Below are positions 1 through 9,118 of a DNA stretch of 39,490 bases, piece by piece. The notes under the pieces are model-generated. The model did no database searches. It was not told the DNA's origin and saw nothing but the letters and a program-made list of their open reading frames with translations. Source of the stretch: Prochloraceae cyanobacterium PL24a_bin.78. Lineage in GTDB: Bacteria; Cyanobacteriota; Cyanobacteriia; Cyanobacteriales; JANQIW01. The translations under genes and the position numbers were made by a program. Each line of letters starts with the position of its first letter. The stretch's first letter is position 1. The stretch spans positions 1 through 39,490 of the forward strand of contig JANQIW010000116.1 in assembly GCA_028281945.1 (NCBI GenBank), in the 5' to 3' direction.

Positions 1-70
1 AGATTAACATAATATTAAATTTATAGAATTAAATAAATATTAAAGAGATTAACATAATATTAAATTTATA
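1..70. repeat. 25-bp direct repeat, two copies, period 45
   Basis: Bases 1-25 and 46-70 are identical and consist of AT-rich sequence beginning AGATTAACATAATATT. The second copy ends 11 bases before the ATG of the Uma2 gene at 82. The window edge cuts the region, so more copies may lie upstream. It could be a small duplication in the leader or part of a longer AT-rich array; no protein-binding site is recognised. Confidence 0.8.
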
Positions 71-81
71 ATTTTTTAAAA

Positions 82-726
82 ATGCTTGAAAGTAGAATCA
101 AAACCATAATGGATTCACCGATACAACTCCACCAAGAATCAGAAGAGCGTTATTTAATCACAGAGATAACATGGCTTGGATATGAAACATTGCTAAAAAA
201 ACTGGAGGATAAACCTGGATACCGTGTAACTTATTTAGATGGAGTGTTAGAAATTGTGTCTCCCAGCCTCAGACATGAAAGTATTAAAAAGCGAATTGGA
301 GATTTGTTGCTAATCTACTTTTTGGAAACCGATACGGAATATTATCCCAAAGGTTCCACTACTTTTCGTAAGGAGGAGAAAAAAGGTGGCACTGAAGCTG
401 ATGAAAGTTATTGTATTGGGGTAGATAAAGAATTCCCAGATATAGCTATTGAGGTAATTATCACCAGTGGCAGTATCAACTGTTTGGCGGTATACAATCA
501 GCTAGGAGTTAAGGAGGTTTGGTTTTGGCAAAATGAATCTTTTTCTATCTACCATCTACGGGAAGAAAACCCTACTAAATTGATTCAAACTTACGGTTAT
601 GAACTAATCCAGAGTAGTGAAATTTTAGCTTTTTTGGATATTAATTTACTTACAGAATGTGTAAATCATCCTAATCCTTTACTGGCAGCTAAAGAATTTC
701 GCCAAAAAATTAGAAACAAGTTATAA
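82..726 (+). CDS. Uma2 family endonuclease (DUF820), variant lacking the conserved lysine
   Basis: This 214-residue protein has the Uma2/DUF820 PD-(D/E)xK-like fold, a family greatly expanded in cyanobacteria whose biological role is poorly known. The family landmarks are D107 in TEADESY, the PDIAIEV strand with E124, and the GVKEVWFWQ strand near 142-150. Most relatives have a lysine in a motif like INKLxxY; here the motif reads SINCLAVY, so C134 replaces it and nuclease activity may be lost. The ATG at 82 has no strong ribosome site. The ATG at 109 (MDSPIQ) is an alternative start. Confidence 0.85.
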   Translation: MLESRIKTIMDSPIQLHQESEERYLITEITWLGYETLLKKLEDKPGYRVTYLDGVLEIVSPSLRHESIKKRIGDLLLIYFLETDTEYYPKGSTTFRKEEKKGGTEADESYCIGVDKEFPDIAIEVIITSGSINCLAVYNQLGVKEVWFWQNESFSIYHLREENPTKLIQTYGYELIQSSEILAFLDINLLTECVNHPNPLLAAKEFRQKIRNKL

Positions 727-786
727 ATATTAAGCTGATTTACTATGCTAATAAATCTTATCTGACTCAATAAATTACAATAATGA

Positions 787-2823
787 TTAACGCCAATCCT
801 CCCAAGAGTTATTGAAAATCGAAGTCTCAGGGAAAGCCGTGGGATTCCCATTCTCATTCAATCTTTGCTGTACTTCTCTTAAATTCTGATTCCGAAACAA
901 AGGCCCTTCCACTAATTGATAAGGAAATACATTTTCATCTAAAGCAAAAGCAGCAACAGTACCCGCCGCAGCCCCCGATGACCACTCAAAAGAATGAACT
1001 CGATAAGCAGCCGCTGCTATATGACTCATAGCAATACTCTTTCCTGTTACTATTAAATTATCTATTCTTTGAGGAATCATGGATCTTAGTGGTACTTGAA
1101 AGGGATAAGTTGTTCCTTGTCCTTGTCTTTCTGATTCTTTTTCCGTATTTCCGGGTAATTCAGGGGGAGATAAGGTCATACAAGGATGAAAATCTAGGGC
1201 ATAATGACCGATTCCTACTGAATCTCCATAAATTGTCGATCGTTGTCGTAGTTGAATTTCTTCAGGCGATCGATCCCCAGTAATTAGAGATATTCCATCT
1301 AACCCGCCTAAAATTTCGTGTAAATCCTGATAAGTTTCAGGAGATAAAGTCTCGCGATAATAATTTTCTTGGTAATTTTTACGAGAAACATCTATTTCAG
1401 AAATAGTAAAACCATCAGGATAACCTAAAGTTGGTCTGCCAATAATCCTTCTTGCTTCTCTTATATAAGGATATTTGGATAAACCATGAGCAGTTCCCAT
1501 GGGACTATCTAATCCTTTAAGCAAAATATGATCAGGATTAATCTCTTTAAATCCTTCTCCCAACTGAGAATCAGTAGTACCAATTACTAACCAATAGAAA
1601 AATCCCAAGGAATGTTCTTCTCCTTTGCGTAAAGTTTCTGTCCGCAATCCCCCTTTCCATCCTCCAGGATTCAATTGCCCAGTAGACATTAACTGTTGAC
1701 GAGTATAAATTAAATTATCTTGGGATGTGCCGGGGCGATAGTCATTTCCCCAAGTCCAATTTTGCATGGAAATATCCCCCGGAGTTGAGGCGGTAAAAGA
1801 AATCCCTCTAAAGTTAGTAGTTTCTCCGGTATTTGGACTCCAAATCCTTCGGTAAGTGAAGACTAAATCAAAGTTGGCTAATCTTTCTAATTCATAACTA
1901 TAGTAAGGTTCATATTGAGAATAAAAATCGGGGATTTCATGGGTTTGAGGAGTTTCTGTTGCTTCCATGGCAAAGGTATAGGTAAATCCTTGGGTGCAAT
2001 ATGGATCCTCTGTTAGGCTGGATGATGAAGGCTCTAAATACGATCGTGGATCGATTCCTAAGCGATAGGGCACATCTGCTAAGGCGATGATTTCTCCGGT
2101 TTCTGTGGCTTCGATAACATACCAATCTGCTAAACCTTGTTGGTTCGATTTTTTAGGAATGAAACGAATAATGGTTTTATCAAAGCGAGGGGAATCTTGA
2201 TAAGTATAAGCATCTTCGATGATTTGAGAGAGGGGTTCTGTATTTAAAGGAGGTGTATTAGGGGCTGGTGTGTGTTGAATGGCGGTAGCATTGAGGATTT
2301 GTTCTCCAGTATTGTTAGATTTTTTACCTATTTTTAATTCTTTAATAACGGTTGAAGGAAACCATTTTAGCTCGCCTTTGCCGGTTTTTGCTGCTTTTTT
2401 TAACAAATTGGATAGTATTGTATGGCCATCATTAGGAAAAAAACAAGATTCGCTAACCCAGCAATCTCCGGGATTTAATTCTCCATAATGTTTTTCAATA
2501 CTTTCTCTTAATTGGAGGTAACCACGAGGATAAAATAATAGCGATCGTTGAGTAGGGCGTTCATCTAAAGCGGAGGTGCCTTGAGAAGAGATTTGCCCTC
2601 CTAGCCAGTCTGTGATTTCTGTCAAACAAACTGTTTTTCCTGCTAGCAAAGCCTCATAGGCTGTTGCGACTCCTGCTAATCCCCCTCCTACTACTAAAAG
2701 TTGGCATTCTACTATTTCATCCGGATTGGGTTGGGTTTGTGCTAGAGTAGGTAAATATCCGATAAAACTAAAAGGAATGGTGGAAAGCAACAGGCACAAT
2801 TTATTAATGGATTTTTTCAACAT
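787..2823 (-). CDS. Exported FAD-dependent oxidoreductase
   Basis: A 678-residue protein if the ATG at 2823 (MLKKSINK) is used; a TTG three codons upstream at 2832 is also open. A hydrophobic N-terminal segment ending near LPTLAQTQ looks like a signal peptide. It is followed by the FAD-binding Rossmann motif VVGGGLAGVATAYEA and then TDWLGGQISSQG, as in the FAD_oxidored (pfam12831) family. A C-terminal segment with IAAAAYRVHSFEWSSGAAAG probably closes the FAD site. The substrate is unknown. It is divergent from an ArsR-type regulator with 115 bases between starts, so it is the most obvious candidate target of that regulator. Confidence 0.8.
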   Translation of the reverse strand: MLKKSINKLCLLLSTIPFSFIGYLPTLAQTQPNPDEIVECQLLVVGGGLAGVATAYEALLAGKTVCLTEITDWLGGQISSQGTSALDERPTQRSLLFYPRGYLQLRESIEKHYGELNPGDCWVSESCFFPNDGHTILSNLLKKAAKTGKGELKWFPSTVIKELKIGKKSNNTGEQILNATAIQHTPAPNTPPLNTEPLSQIIEDAYTYQDSPRFDKTIIRFIPKKSNQQGLADWYVIEATETGEIIALADVPYRLGIDPRSYLEPSSSSLTEDPYCTQGFTYTFAMEATETPQTHEIPDFYSQYEPYYSYELERLANFDLVFTYRRIWSPNTGETTNFRGISFTASTPGDISMQNWTWGNDYRPGTSQDNLIYTRQQLMSTGQLNPGGWKGGLRTETLRKGEEHSLGFFYWLVIGTTDSQLGEGFKEINPDHILLKGLDSPMGTAHGLSKYPYIREARRIIGRPTLGYPDGFTISEIDVSRKNYQENYYRETLSPETYQDLHEILGGLDGISLITGDRSPEEIQLRQRSTIYGDSVGIGHYALDFHPCMTLSPPELPGNTEKESERQGQGTTYPFQVPLRSMIPQRIDNLIVTGKSIAMSHIAAAAYRVHSFEWSSGAAAGTVAAFALDENVFPYQLVEGPLFRNQNLREVQQRLNENGNPTAFPETSIFNNSWEDWR

Positions 2824-2904
2824 CAATTGCAATAATATTTCAATAATAATTATTTTATAATGGCCGTTTTGTAAATTTTTAAGTTATCGTATTATTAGAT
2901 AGCC

Positions 2905-2928
2905 ATCAATAAATTATAATATAATCAA
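2905..2928. promoter_or_regulatory. Possible ArsR operator (paired ATCAA half-sites)
   Basis: Two ATCAA pentamers (2905-2909 and 2924-2928) lie in the same orientation in the divergent spacer, just upstream of the arsR-like start. ATCAA is the half-site reported for several ArsR/SmtB proteins, but these are direct rather than inverted and the region is very AT-rich, so chance occurrence is plausible. Confidence 0.25.
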
Positions 2929-2938
2929 AGTAAGGATA

Positions 2939-3259
2939 ATGTCTACAACTTACTGTAACAACAAAAAAGATCTAATTAACAGCGGATTTCATGCTCTTTC
3001 AGAACCATTGCGGATTCAAATATTAGACCATCTTCGTTCTCGTGAATTGTGTGTATGTGAGTTGTGTCAAGCTTTGGACGTTTCTCAATCTAAACTTTCT
3101 TTCCACTTGAAGGCTCTCAAAGAAGCCGCTTTGGTGTGTTCTCGCCAACAGGGGCGTTGGATTTACTACAGTTTAAATGTATCTCAATTTGCTGTTTTAG
3201 AAAAATATCTCGCTGATTATAGCCGCTTATCTGACATATTGCCTGCTCGCCTTTGTTGA
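2939..3259 (+). CDS. ArsR/SmtB family metalloregulator with arsenite-type cysteine box
   Basis: A 106-residue winged-helix repressor. Residues 21-66 form the HTH core (SEPLRIQILDHL, then VSQSKLSFHLKALKEAALV). The segment ELCVCELC at 37-43 contains C38, C40 and C43, spaced like the three As(III)/Sb(III) ligands of classical E. coli-type ArsR. Metal loading is expected to release DNA. AAGGA precedes the ATG by only two bases, unusually close. It is divergent from the FAD oxidoreductase; no arsenic transporter, reductase or arsH is in the window. The family assignment is firm; arsenite as the ligand is inferred from the cysteine pattern. Confidence 0.88.
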   Translation: MSTTYCNNKKDLINSGFHALSEPLRIQILDHLRSRELCVCELCQALDVSQSKLSFHLKALKEAALVCSRQQGRWIYYSLNVSQFAVLEKYLADYSRLSDILPARLC

Positions 3260-3395
3260 GATTAATTATTTAGAAAGAGGATCCATGGTTGTTAAACTAT
3301 CTCGGTGATTTTGAATATTAATACCCATGGATTATCAAAAAATTAAATTATAGTAGAGGTTTCAATCCTATGAGTTCAAAATTTTTCTAATTCTA

Positions 3396-4664
3396 CTATT
3401 TTGGTAAATTTAGATTTCTGGGATTCAAAATAGTTTTAGAAACCATCATAGTTTTCTTCTGCTCTGCTTCTGAGAGATTTTTTCCCGATTGAATGTGCGT
3501 TGCACTTATTTGTAAGACAGTTGCGGCACTGGTATCTCCTAGTTGTATGGCAGTATTAGCGGCAGTTTGTAACATGGTAACAGCACCTAAATGATCGCCT
3601 TTTTCTAATTTTGCTTTAGCAATTTTAGTTTGACGGTATTTAGCTAAAGCTAAGATGGATTTTTGTACTTTTGGGTTTAATTCTGGTTGGTAATTTTTTT
3701 GTATTTCTACAATTACTGGTAATTTTTCTGAGTAAAATTCTACTTTATTACTAGCCGGATCGTCATAACAAACTTGTATATTAGCAATTTCATGATAACC
3801 TAATGGTAAATTATGACAATAAAAGTTCACTAAGATTGATCTGGAGTTATGGTTGGTCATCAAATCTCCTAAGCGGATGAGATATTTGCGAGGACTTTGT
3901 TTTTTGAATTTCAATTCGATTATTTCTGGTTCTATTTGTGCGATGGGTTTGAATTGAGCTAAATTTACATTAGGCTGTAATTCTATTATGAGATAAGCAT
4001 TGATTAAACCAACTGATTTAACTCTAGTAAATAAATTTTGAAATTCATGTATTGCTTGACTAGGACGTTCGATATAAGATAGAGTCCCGGAACCATAATC
4101 TGCTATTTCTTCTAATATCTCTTGATTCCAGTGATTACCAAATCCAAGAGTATTAATAGTGATTTTATGATCTACAGCTAACTTGGCTAATTTTAAACAA
4201 CGATCGTTGTTACCATGTTCATTTTCCCCGTCTGTGAGTAAAAAGACTTGAGAGATGGCATGATCTTTTCCTTTGATTGCTTCTGTAATACCTAATTTCA
4301 TTCCGTCATCTATGGAAGTGCCACCGTCTGGTTCAAGTTTTTGGATTTGAGATTTAATTTGGTTAATTTTTTCGAGATTTTGATTGTAAATCAGTACTTT
4401 AGCTTGATGATTAAAACAAATTACTGATATTCGATCGCTATTGTGAAGTTTTTCAATGATACTAATGGCTGCTTCTTTCACTATTTTGATGGGTTGGCCT
4501 GTCATGGAGCCACTACAATCTATGATGAGGCACAAATTTAGGGGTAAATTTCGATCTTGAATTTCAGTTATGGCAGAAATAGAAATTAAGAGTTGACGCT
4601 GATGAGTTTTTTGATTAGCGTCTAGATGGGAATCGCTCAAGATTGATTGTAAATCTACTTTCAT
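3396..4664 (-). CDS. VWA domain protein
   Basis: A 422-residue protein with a von Willebrand factor A domain at about residues 42-215. The metal-ion-dependent adhesion site is complete: DCSGSM (D49, S51, S53), the threonine in DGGTSIDDGM, and the aspartate in LLTDGENEHG. A beta-rich region follows (about 220-320), then a helical C-terminus with KAKLEKGDHLGAVTML and ATVLQISATHI, resembling other bacterial VWA proteins. There is no signal peptide, so it is probably cytoplasmic. It stands alone between arsR and glcF, without a MoxR ATPase or kinase partner. The role is unknown. Confidence 0.8.
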   Translation of the reverse strand: MKVDLQSILSDSHLDANQKTHQRQLLISISAITEIQDRNLPLNLCLIIDCSGSMTGQPIKIVKEAAISIIEKLHNSDRISVICFNHQAKVLIYNQNLEKINQIKSQIQKLEPDGGTSIDDGMKLGITEAIKGKDHAISQVFLLTDGENEHGNNDRCLKLAKLAVDHKITINTLGFGNHWNQEILEEIADYGSGTLSYIERPSQAIHEFQNLFTRVKSVGLINAYLIIELQPNVNLAQFKPIAQIEPEIIELKFKKQSPRKYLIRLGDLMTNHNSRSILVNFYCHNLPLGYHEIANIQVCYDDPASNKVEFYSEKLPVIVEIQKNYQPELNPKVQKSILALAKYRQTKIAKAKLEKGDHLGAVTMLQTAANTAIQLGDTSAATVLQISATHIQSGKNLSEAEQKKTMMVSKTILNPRNLNLPK

Positions 4665-4824
4665 AATTCTAGATTATCTTCAATATCTCTGATAAGAGTG
4701 GGTTATCCTGAATTTGGAGTGTTTAATTCTAGCTTTTTTATCAAGATTGTTTGAAGCAGTTGATAAATTATTTATCTAATTACAATTCAAACTACTTCAA
4801 TTATTAATTACTAACTTAAATTTA

Positions 4825-4850
4825 AGAATTATCCTATTTAGAATTATCCT
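4825..4850. repeat. 11-bp direct repeat spanning the glcF stop codon
   Basis: AGAATTATCCT occurs at 4825-4835 and 4840-4850, with period 15. On the minus strand the upstream copy encodes the last residues of GlcF (DNSK, then TAG), and the second copy repeats DNS followed by a stop. It looks like a 15-bp tandem duplication at the end of the gene. Confidence 0.7.
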
Positions 4851-6222
4851 TTAATTTGATTCCTCTAATGGAAGAATCTAACAACTCCATGGGATGTTTA
4901 ACCATAATTTCTTTGCCTTTTAAGTTTAAATGTTTGAGAATTTGTAAGGCACAACCAGGATTAGGAGATGCGATTAAATTTGCACCAGTATTAAGTAAAT
5001 TATCCACCTTTTGTTGCCCTAATTCATTAGCAACATCTGGCTGCAACATATTATAAACCCCTGCACTTCCACAGCATAAAGCGGCATCAATTGGCTCTTT
5101 TAATGTTACTTGAGGAATTTTTCTTAATAATTGACGGGGTTGCAAACTAATTTTTTGTCCGTGCAATAAATGGCAAGCATCTTGATAAACTATCTTTAAT
5201 TCTCCATCAGTTAAAGGTGTTAAATTAGCGGTAAATCCTACTTCCATTAAAAACTCTTGAGAGTCTCTAACTTTAGCTGTAAATGCTTTGGCTTTTTCTC
5301 GATATTCAATATCATCTTCTAAAATATGAGCATATTCTTTTAAAGTATGTCCACATCCTGCGGCATTAATAATAATATAGTCAACATCGGTATTAGCAAA
5401 ACTATCTATCATTTGTTTAGCCAAGGTTTGGGCTTGTTTTTCTTGCCCTTGATGTGAAGGTAATGCAGCGCAACATCCTTGAGTTTTGGGGATGACTACT
5501 TCACAACCATTAGCGGTTAAAACTCTTACTGTGGCTTCATTTACTGGGGAGAAAAATAGACGTTGCACACACCCTAAAACTACTCCGACTCGATAGCGTT
5601 TTTCACCTTGAGGAGGGATTATTTCTGGTAATTTATCTTGGAAAGAATCTTTGGTAATTTTGGGTAAAATTGACTCCATTGCGGCGATTCGAGGAGAGAT
5701 TTTTAAGATTCCTGTTGCTCTGATAATTTTTTGTAATCCTATGTTTTGATATAACCATAATATTGGTAGTAATAAACGCAAACGTAGGGGATATGGGAAT
5801 AAATTAAAGATAACAAATCTGATGATTTTATCTAGCAAGTTTCGAGGTTGATTTCTTTCTACTTGAGGGCGAGTTGCTGAGATTAGTTTATCGTATTGTA
5901 CTCCTGAAGGGCAGGTGGAAACGCAAGCTAGGCATCCTAAACAGGTATCAAAATGTTGAGTTGTGGCTTTAGTTAAGGCTGCATCTTGTTTGTTGATAGC
6001 ATCCATTAAATAAATTCTTCCCCGTGGAGAATCCATTTCTTTGCCGATTACTCGATAACTAGGGCAGGTTGATAAACAAAATCCACAATGCACACAAGCA
6101 TCTATTAGTTCTTGTTTTGGTGGTTTTTTGGGATCAAATCCTTTTAGTTGTTTATCAAATTTATTGATTTCTGGATTATTATTATTGCTAATATTATTGT
6201 TTGATTTTTCTGATGTTTGCAT
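4834..6222 (-). CDS. glcF: Glycolate oxidase iron-sulfur subunit GlcF
   Basis: A 462-residue Fe-S protein that would pass electrons from glycolate (or D-lactate) oxidation to the membrane quinone pool, part of photorespiratory glycolate disposal. Two ferredoxin-type 4Fe-4S motifs are visible: C43/C46/C49/C53 (CVHCGFCLSTCP) and C94/C97/C100/C104 (CLGCLACVSTCP). Two CCG cysteine-rich domains follow, marked by QGCCAALPSHQG and DAALCCGSAGVYN. Length and order match the GlcF family. The N-terminus carries an asparagine-rich stretch (about residues 8-16) that is likely disordered. It lies 100 bases downstream of glcE on the same strand and is probably co-transcribed with it. Confidence 0.9.
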   Translation of the reverse strand: MQTSEKSNNNISNNNNPEINKFDKQLKGFDPKKPPKQELIDACVHCGFCLSTCPSYRVIGKEMDSPRGRIYLMDAINKQDAALTKATTQHFDTCLGCLACVSTCPSGVQYDKLISATRPQVERNQPRNLLDKIIRFVIFNLFPYPLRLRLLLPILWLYQNIGLQKIIRATGILKISPRIAAMESILPKITKDSFQDKLPEIIPPQGEKRYRVGVVLGCVQRLFFSPVNEATVRVLTANGCEVVIPKTQGCCAALPSHQGQEKQAQTLAKQMIDSFANTDVDYIIINAAGCGHTLKEYAHILEDDIEYREKAKAFTAKVRDSQEFLMEVGFTANLTPLTDGELKIVYQDACHLLHGQKISLQPRQLLRKIPQVTLKEPIDAALCCGSAGVYNMLQPDVANELGQQKVDNLLNTGANLIASPNPGCALQILKHLNLKGKEIMVKHPMELLDSSIRGIKLKDNSK

Positions 6223-6322
6223 TGGTTTTGGTTGTAATTTTGGTTTTTTAAGATGGAATTGGAATTAGTTCTGAATTTTAGTTGAGAATTTTTTCTTAAA
6301 CTTAATTAGTTCTTATTGTAAC

Positions 6323-7654
6323 TTAAATTTTGCCGACAAAACGGTGAGGGTTTAAAAGATTTTGAGGATCGAATTGTTTTTTTATTTTACTCATGATATC
6401 TAAGGCATCTCCTTGATATCCCCAAGGTTCAAATTTGGTTTTTATTTCTTTTGGTGATTCTAAAATTGTTAGAAATCCTTGGTTTTCTTCGGCAAGGGAT
6501 CGTAATTTTTGGAGACGATTTAAGGGGTTATTGGTATCTAAATATAATCTCCCTAAACCACTTTTGAGATGAATGATTCCTAACTCATTTTCGGAGGTTT
6601 TTTCTAGGTTATTTTCTAAAGTATTGAGGAAAGAAACTGCGGCGGAAGGTATTACTCCTACTTTACAAGTAATTGCGGAGTTAGAGTCAGGAATATTGAT
6701 AGTTTTTTGGATTTTTTGCCATAAATTAGTCTCATTTTCTAGGGTATAACTATGGCAATTTAAACTTAATTCTTGAGCGATTTCTTTAATTTTATTTATT
6801 TGTTCATTAACACTAGGAGATATACTTTGAAAGCGAATTATAAAACCTAATCCTTTACCAAGTTGCAAAAAATTCACCAAAGAATTGGATAATAAATCCC
6901 AAGCAGTTGGAGTTAAACTAGAAGGAAATAACACATCAATTGCTTTTTTAATACTATTAGATTCTCCAGTTAATAATAAAGTTTGGGAAGCTTCTAAAAG
7001 AGGATAAGCCCGAAGCGTAACTTCAGATATAATGCCAAGAGTACCATAAGAACCGGTAAATAATTTCATTAAATCGTATCCGGCAACATTTTTTACTACT
7101 CTACCACCGGCTTTAGCAATTTGCCCATCACAACGTACAATACTAATACCTAATATCATATCTCGAATGCCGCCATAACGTTGTCGCCAGCTTCCAGTGT
7201 CAGCAGTTGCTACTATACCTCCAATGGTAGCTGATTGTGAATAACTTGGATCAATTGGTAGAAATTGCCCTTTTTCATTGAGGCTTTTTTGGAGATTTGA
7301 TAATGTTATTCCTGCTTCTACTGTAATAGTTAAATCTCCAACGGCGTGTTCAATAATTTGATTTAATTTAGAAGTACTAATAACTAGATTAATTTTATTA
7401 GTTAATCCTCCCCAGTTTAATTTAGTAGCATTGCCACAAGGAAGGATGGATAAATTATTTTCTGATGCAATTTTAACGGTTTCTGCTAATGCTTGAATTG
7501 TTGGTGGATAGATGAGATAATTTGGGGTAATTTCTGAGTTTATTGCTTTGGTAATCTTCTCTTGCCAATGGTTGGGAATATTTTGCCAGTTGAGAATTTC
7601 TGAGTTAGTTTTTTTAAGTAGGGATTCTATTTTTGAGGATAATTCATCAGTCAT
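6323..7654 (-). CDS. glcE: Glycolate oxidase FAD-binding subunit GlcE
   Basis: A 443-residue FAD-linked oxidoreductase of the FAD_binding_4 (PCMH/VAO) type. The FAD domain runs from about residue 45 (YPPTIQALAETV, LPCGNATKLNWGG) through ATIGGIVATADTGSWRQRYG and AGGRVVKNVAGYDLMKLFTG to the GTLGIISEVTLRAYPL strand. The C-terminus ends in the typical FDPQNLLNPHRF segment. It would pair with GlcF; the catalytic GlcD subunit is not in this window, so it is presumably encoded elsewhere. The upstream region (7655-7870) contains a nonamer repeat. Confidence 0.88.
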   Translation of the reverse strand: MTDELSSKIESLLKKTNSEILNWQNIPNHWQEKITKAINSEITPNYLIYPPTIQALAETVKIASENNLSILPCGNATKLNWGGLTNKINLVISTSKLNQIIEHAVGDLTITVEAGITLSNLQKSLNEKGQFLPIDPSYSQSATIGGIVATADTGSWRQRYGGIRDMILGISIVRCDGQIAKAGGRVVKNVAGYDLMKLFTGSYGTLGIISEVTLRAYPLLEASQTLLLTGESNSIKKAIDVLFPSSLTPTAWDLLSNSLVNFLQLGKGLGFIIRFQSISPSVNEQINKIKEIAQELSLNCHSYTLENETNLWQKIQKTINIPDSNSAITCKVGVIPSAAVSFLNTLENNLEKTSENELGIIHLKSGLGRLYLDTNNPLNRLQKLRSLAEENQGFLTILESPKEIKTKFEPWGYQGDALDIMSKIKKQFDPQNLLNPHRFVGKI

Positions 7655-7809
7655 ATTTTTTATTTTTATTCAATGTAAAAGTTTCAGGAATAATTAAATT
7701 ATTATCTCATTTTTAGATTTAAATAGGCAACCTTTTATTTTAAGATTTTTGCAATTGAAAAACTTGCTAGGTATACCTATTTTCTAAAGTAATAATAGAG
7801 TTAAAACCT

Positions 7810-7845
7810 CCCATTCTCCCCATTCCTCCCATTCCTCCCATTCTC
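7810..7845. repeat. Nonamer tandem repeat, four copies (CCCATTCYY)
   Basis: Four consecutive 9-mers (CCCATTCTC, CCCATTCCT, CCCATTCCT, CCCATTCTC) lie between the minus-strand glycosyltransferase stop and the glcE start. A further CCCATTCTCCC occurs at 7853. Short G/C-skewed repeats of this type are common in cyanobacterial spacers and vary in copy number by slippage. The rest of the 7655-7870 spacer shows nothing further that I recognise. Confidence 0.8.
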
Positions 7846-7870
7846 CAGAAATCCCATTCTCCCTATTACT

Positions 7871-9040
7871 TCATTCATTATCTGATTCTTTGTGATAATA
7901 ATCGATTACTTGATAATGTTTTTTTGCGAAAACCTCCATATAAAGTTTTTCAAGCTTTGTTATATTATTATTCAAAGTATAGCGTTCTAAGATTCTTTCT
8001 CTGGCTTTTTGTCCAAGTATTTGATGAAATTCTGGATGATCGCGAAATAAAGGAAGTAAATTTTTCAATTGAGTTGTGACATTATGGGTATCCATAATCA
8101 CTCCTGCTCCCTTATCTAAAACTTCACCATCAGCACCTGCATCAGTAGCGATACAAGCCACTCCACAAGCCATGGCTTCTAAAAGAGATAAAGATAAACC
8201 TTCAACTAAAGAAGGTAAGATAAATACATCAGCCGCTCTGAGAATTTCGATTCTTTTTTCTTCCAAACCCACAAAGCCATACCAAATAATTCCATCTTCT
8301 ATGGTATAATATTTTTTTAAATGATTTTCTAAATGTCCTGATCCTACGATTAATAAGCGAGAATCTTCACCTAGTTTACAATCTTTCCAAGCTTTTAATA
8401 AAGAATCTATATTTTTTTCAGTAGAAATTCTCCCTAAATAAAGGAATAAATTCTTAGTATCTAAGTTATTTTTAAAATCTGATTTACCTGGAGAATATTT
8501 TTTTTCATCTACTCCATTGGGAATAATTGCTATTTTATCTTTGTTTACACCAAATTTAACTAATAAATTTTTCTGTACATTAGAAAAGACGATAATTTTA
8601 TCATAATTTTTAAGACAAGTAGCGTATAATTTATACCCGATAAACTGGATAATTGATTTAAGATTGCGTAATTTTTGATCGAAACCAGGATGAAAAGTAG
8701 CCACTAAAGGGAGATTTAGCTTTCTACATATTTCTGGTAATTGGAAATCTAAAGGAGATAAGATCAAAGAAGCATGAACAATATCTGGTTTGAGTTTTTC
8801 TAATGCTTCTATCAAGATATCGTGAGACTTCAGGGTAGGAATAGTATAAATTTGGGATTTATAAAAGAAAGGCAATCGAATCTCAGCACAATTGGGCCAG
8901 TTTTCATAATTTGACTCAGATCGATCGAAATGAAGAAAACTAACCTGATGTTCTCGATTTAGTAGAGCATTGGTAATTTCTCTACCATAAGTAACATTGC
9001 CACAAAAGGGTGATTTTTTTCCCAGCCAAGCAATATGCAT
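7871..9040 (-). CDS. GT4 glycosyltransferase, candidate DgdA-type digalactosyldiacylglycerol synthase
   Basis: A 389-residue GT-B fold retaining glycosyltransferase. The acceptor domain starts MHIAWLGKKSPFCGNVTYG; the hinge-proximal segment reads IIPNGVDEKKYSPG; the C-terminal donor domain includes FLYLGRISTEKNIDSLLKAW and the E-x7-E motif in EGLSLSLLEAMACG. The N-terminal sequence resembles, from memory, the widely conserved cyanobacterial enzyme assigned to digalactosyl lipid synthesis (DgdA). That would make it a thylakoid lipid enzyme rather than part of the surface-glycan cluster. The family is firm and the substrate is not. It is followed at some distance by glcE and preceded by an MFS gene on the same strand. 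Confidence 0.8.
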   Translation of the reverse strand: MHIAWLGKKSPFCGNVTYGREITNALLNREHQVSFLHFDRSESNYENWPNCAEIRLPFFYKSQIYTIPTLKSHDILIEALEKLKPDIVHASLILSPLDFQLPEICRKLNLPLVATFHPGFDQKLRNLKSIIQFIGYKLYATCLKNYDKIIVFSNVQKNLLVKFGVNKDKIAIIPNGVDEKKYSPGKSDFKNNLDTKNLFLYLGRISTEKNIDSLLKAWKDCKLGEDSRLLIVGSGHLENHLKKYYTIEDGIIWYGFVGLEEKRIEILRAADVFILPSLVEGLSLSLLEAMACGVACIATDAGADGEVLDKGAGVIMDTHNVTTQLKNLLPLFRDHPEFHQILGQKARERILERYTLNNNITKLEKLYMEVFAKKHYQVIDYYHKESDNE

Positions 9041-9118
9041 TCGGGTTATTTTTTATTTACGAGTTACAAAAATTAGAGGTAAGCTATTTGTAAATATTAA
9101 TCCTATTGGTAACAACCT

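Noticed and set aside
3280..3340. Paired CCATGG sites in the arsR-VWA spacer as a terminator or operator
   Set aside because: The arms match for only about eight bases, CCATGG is itself palindromic, and no T-tract follows.
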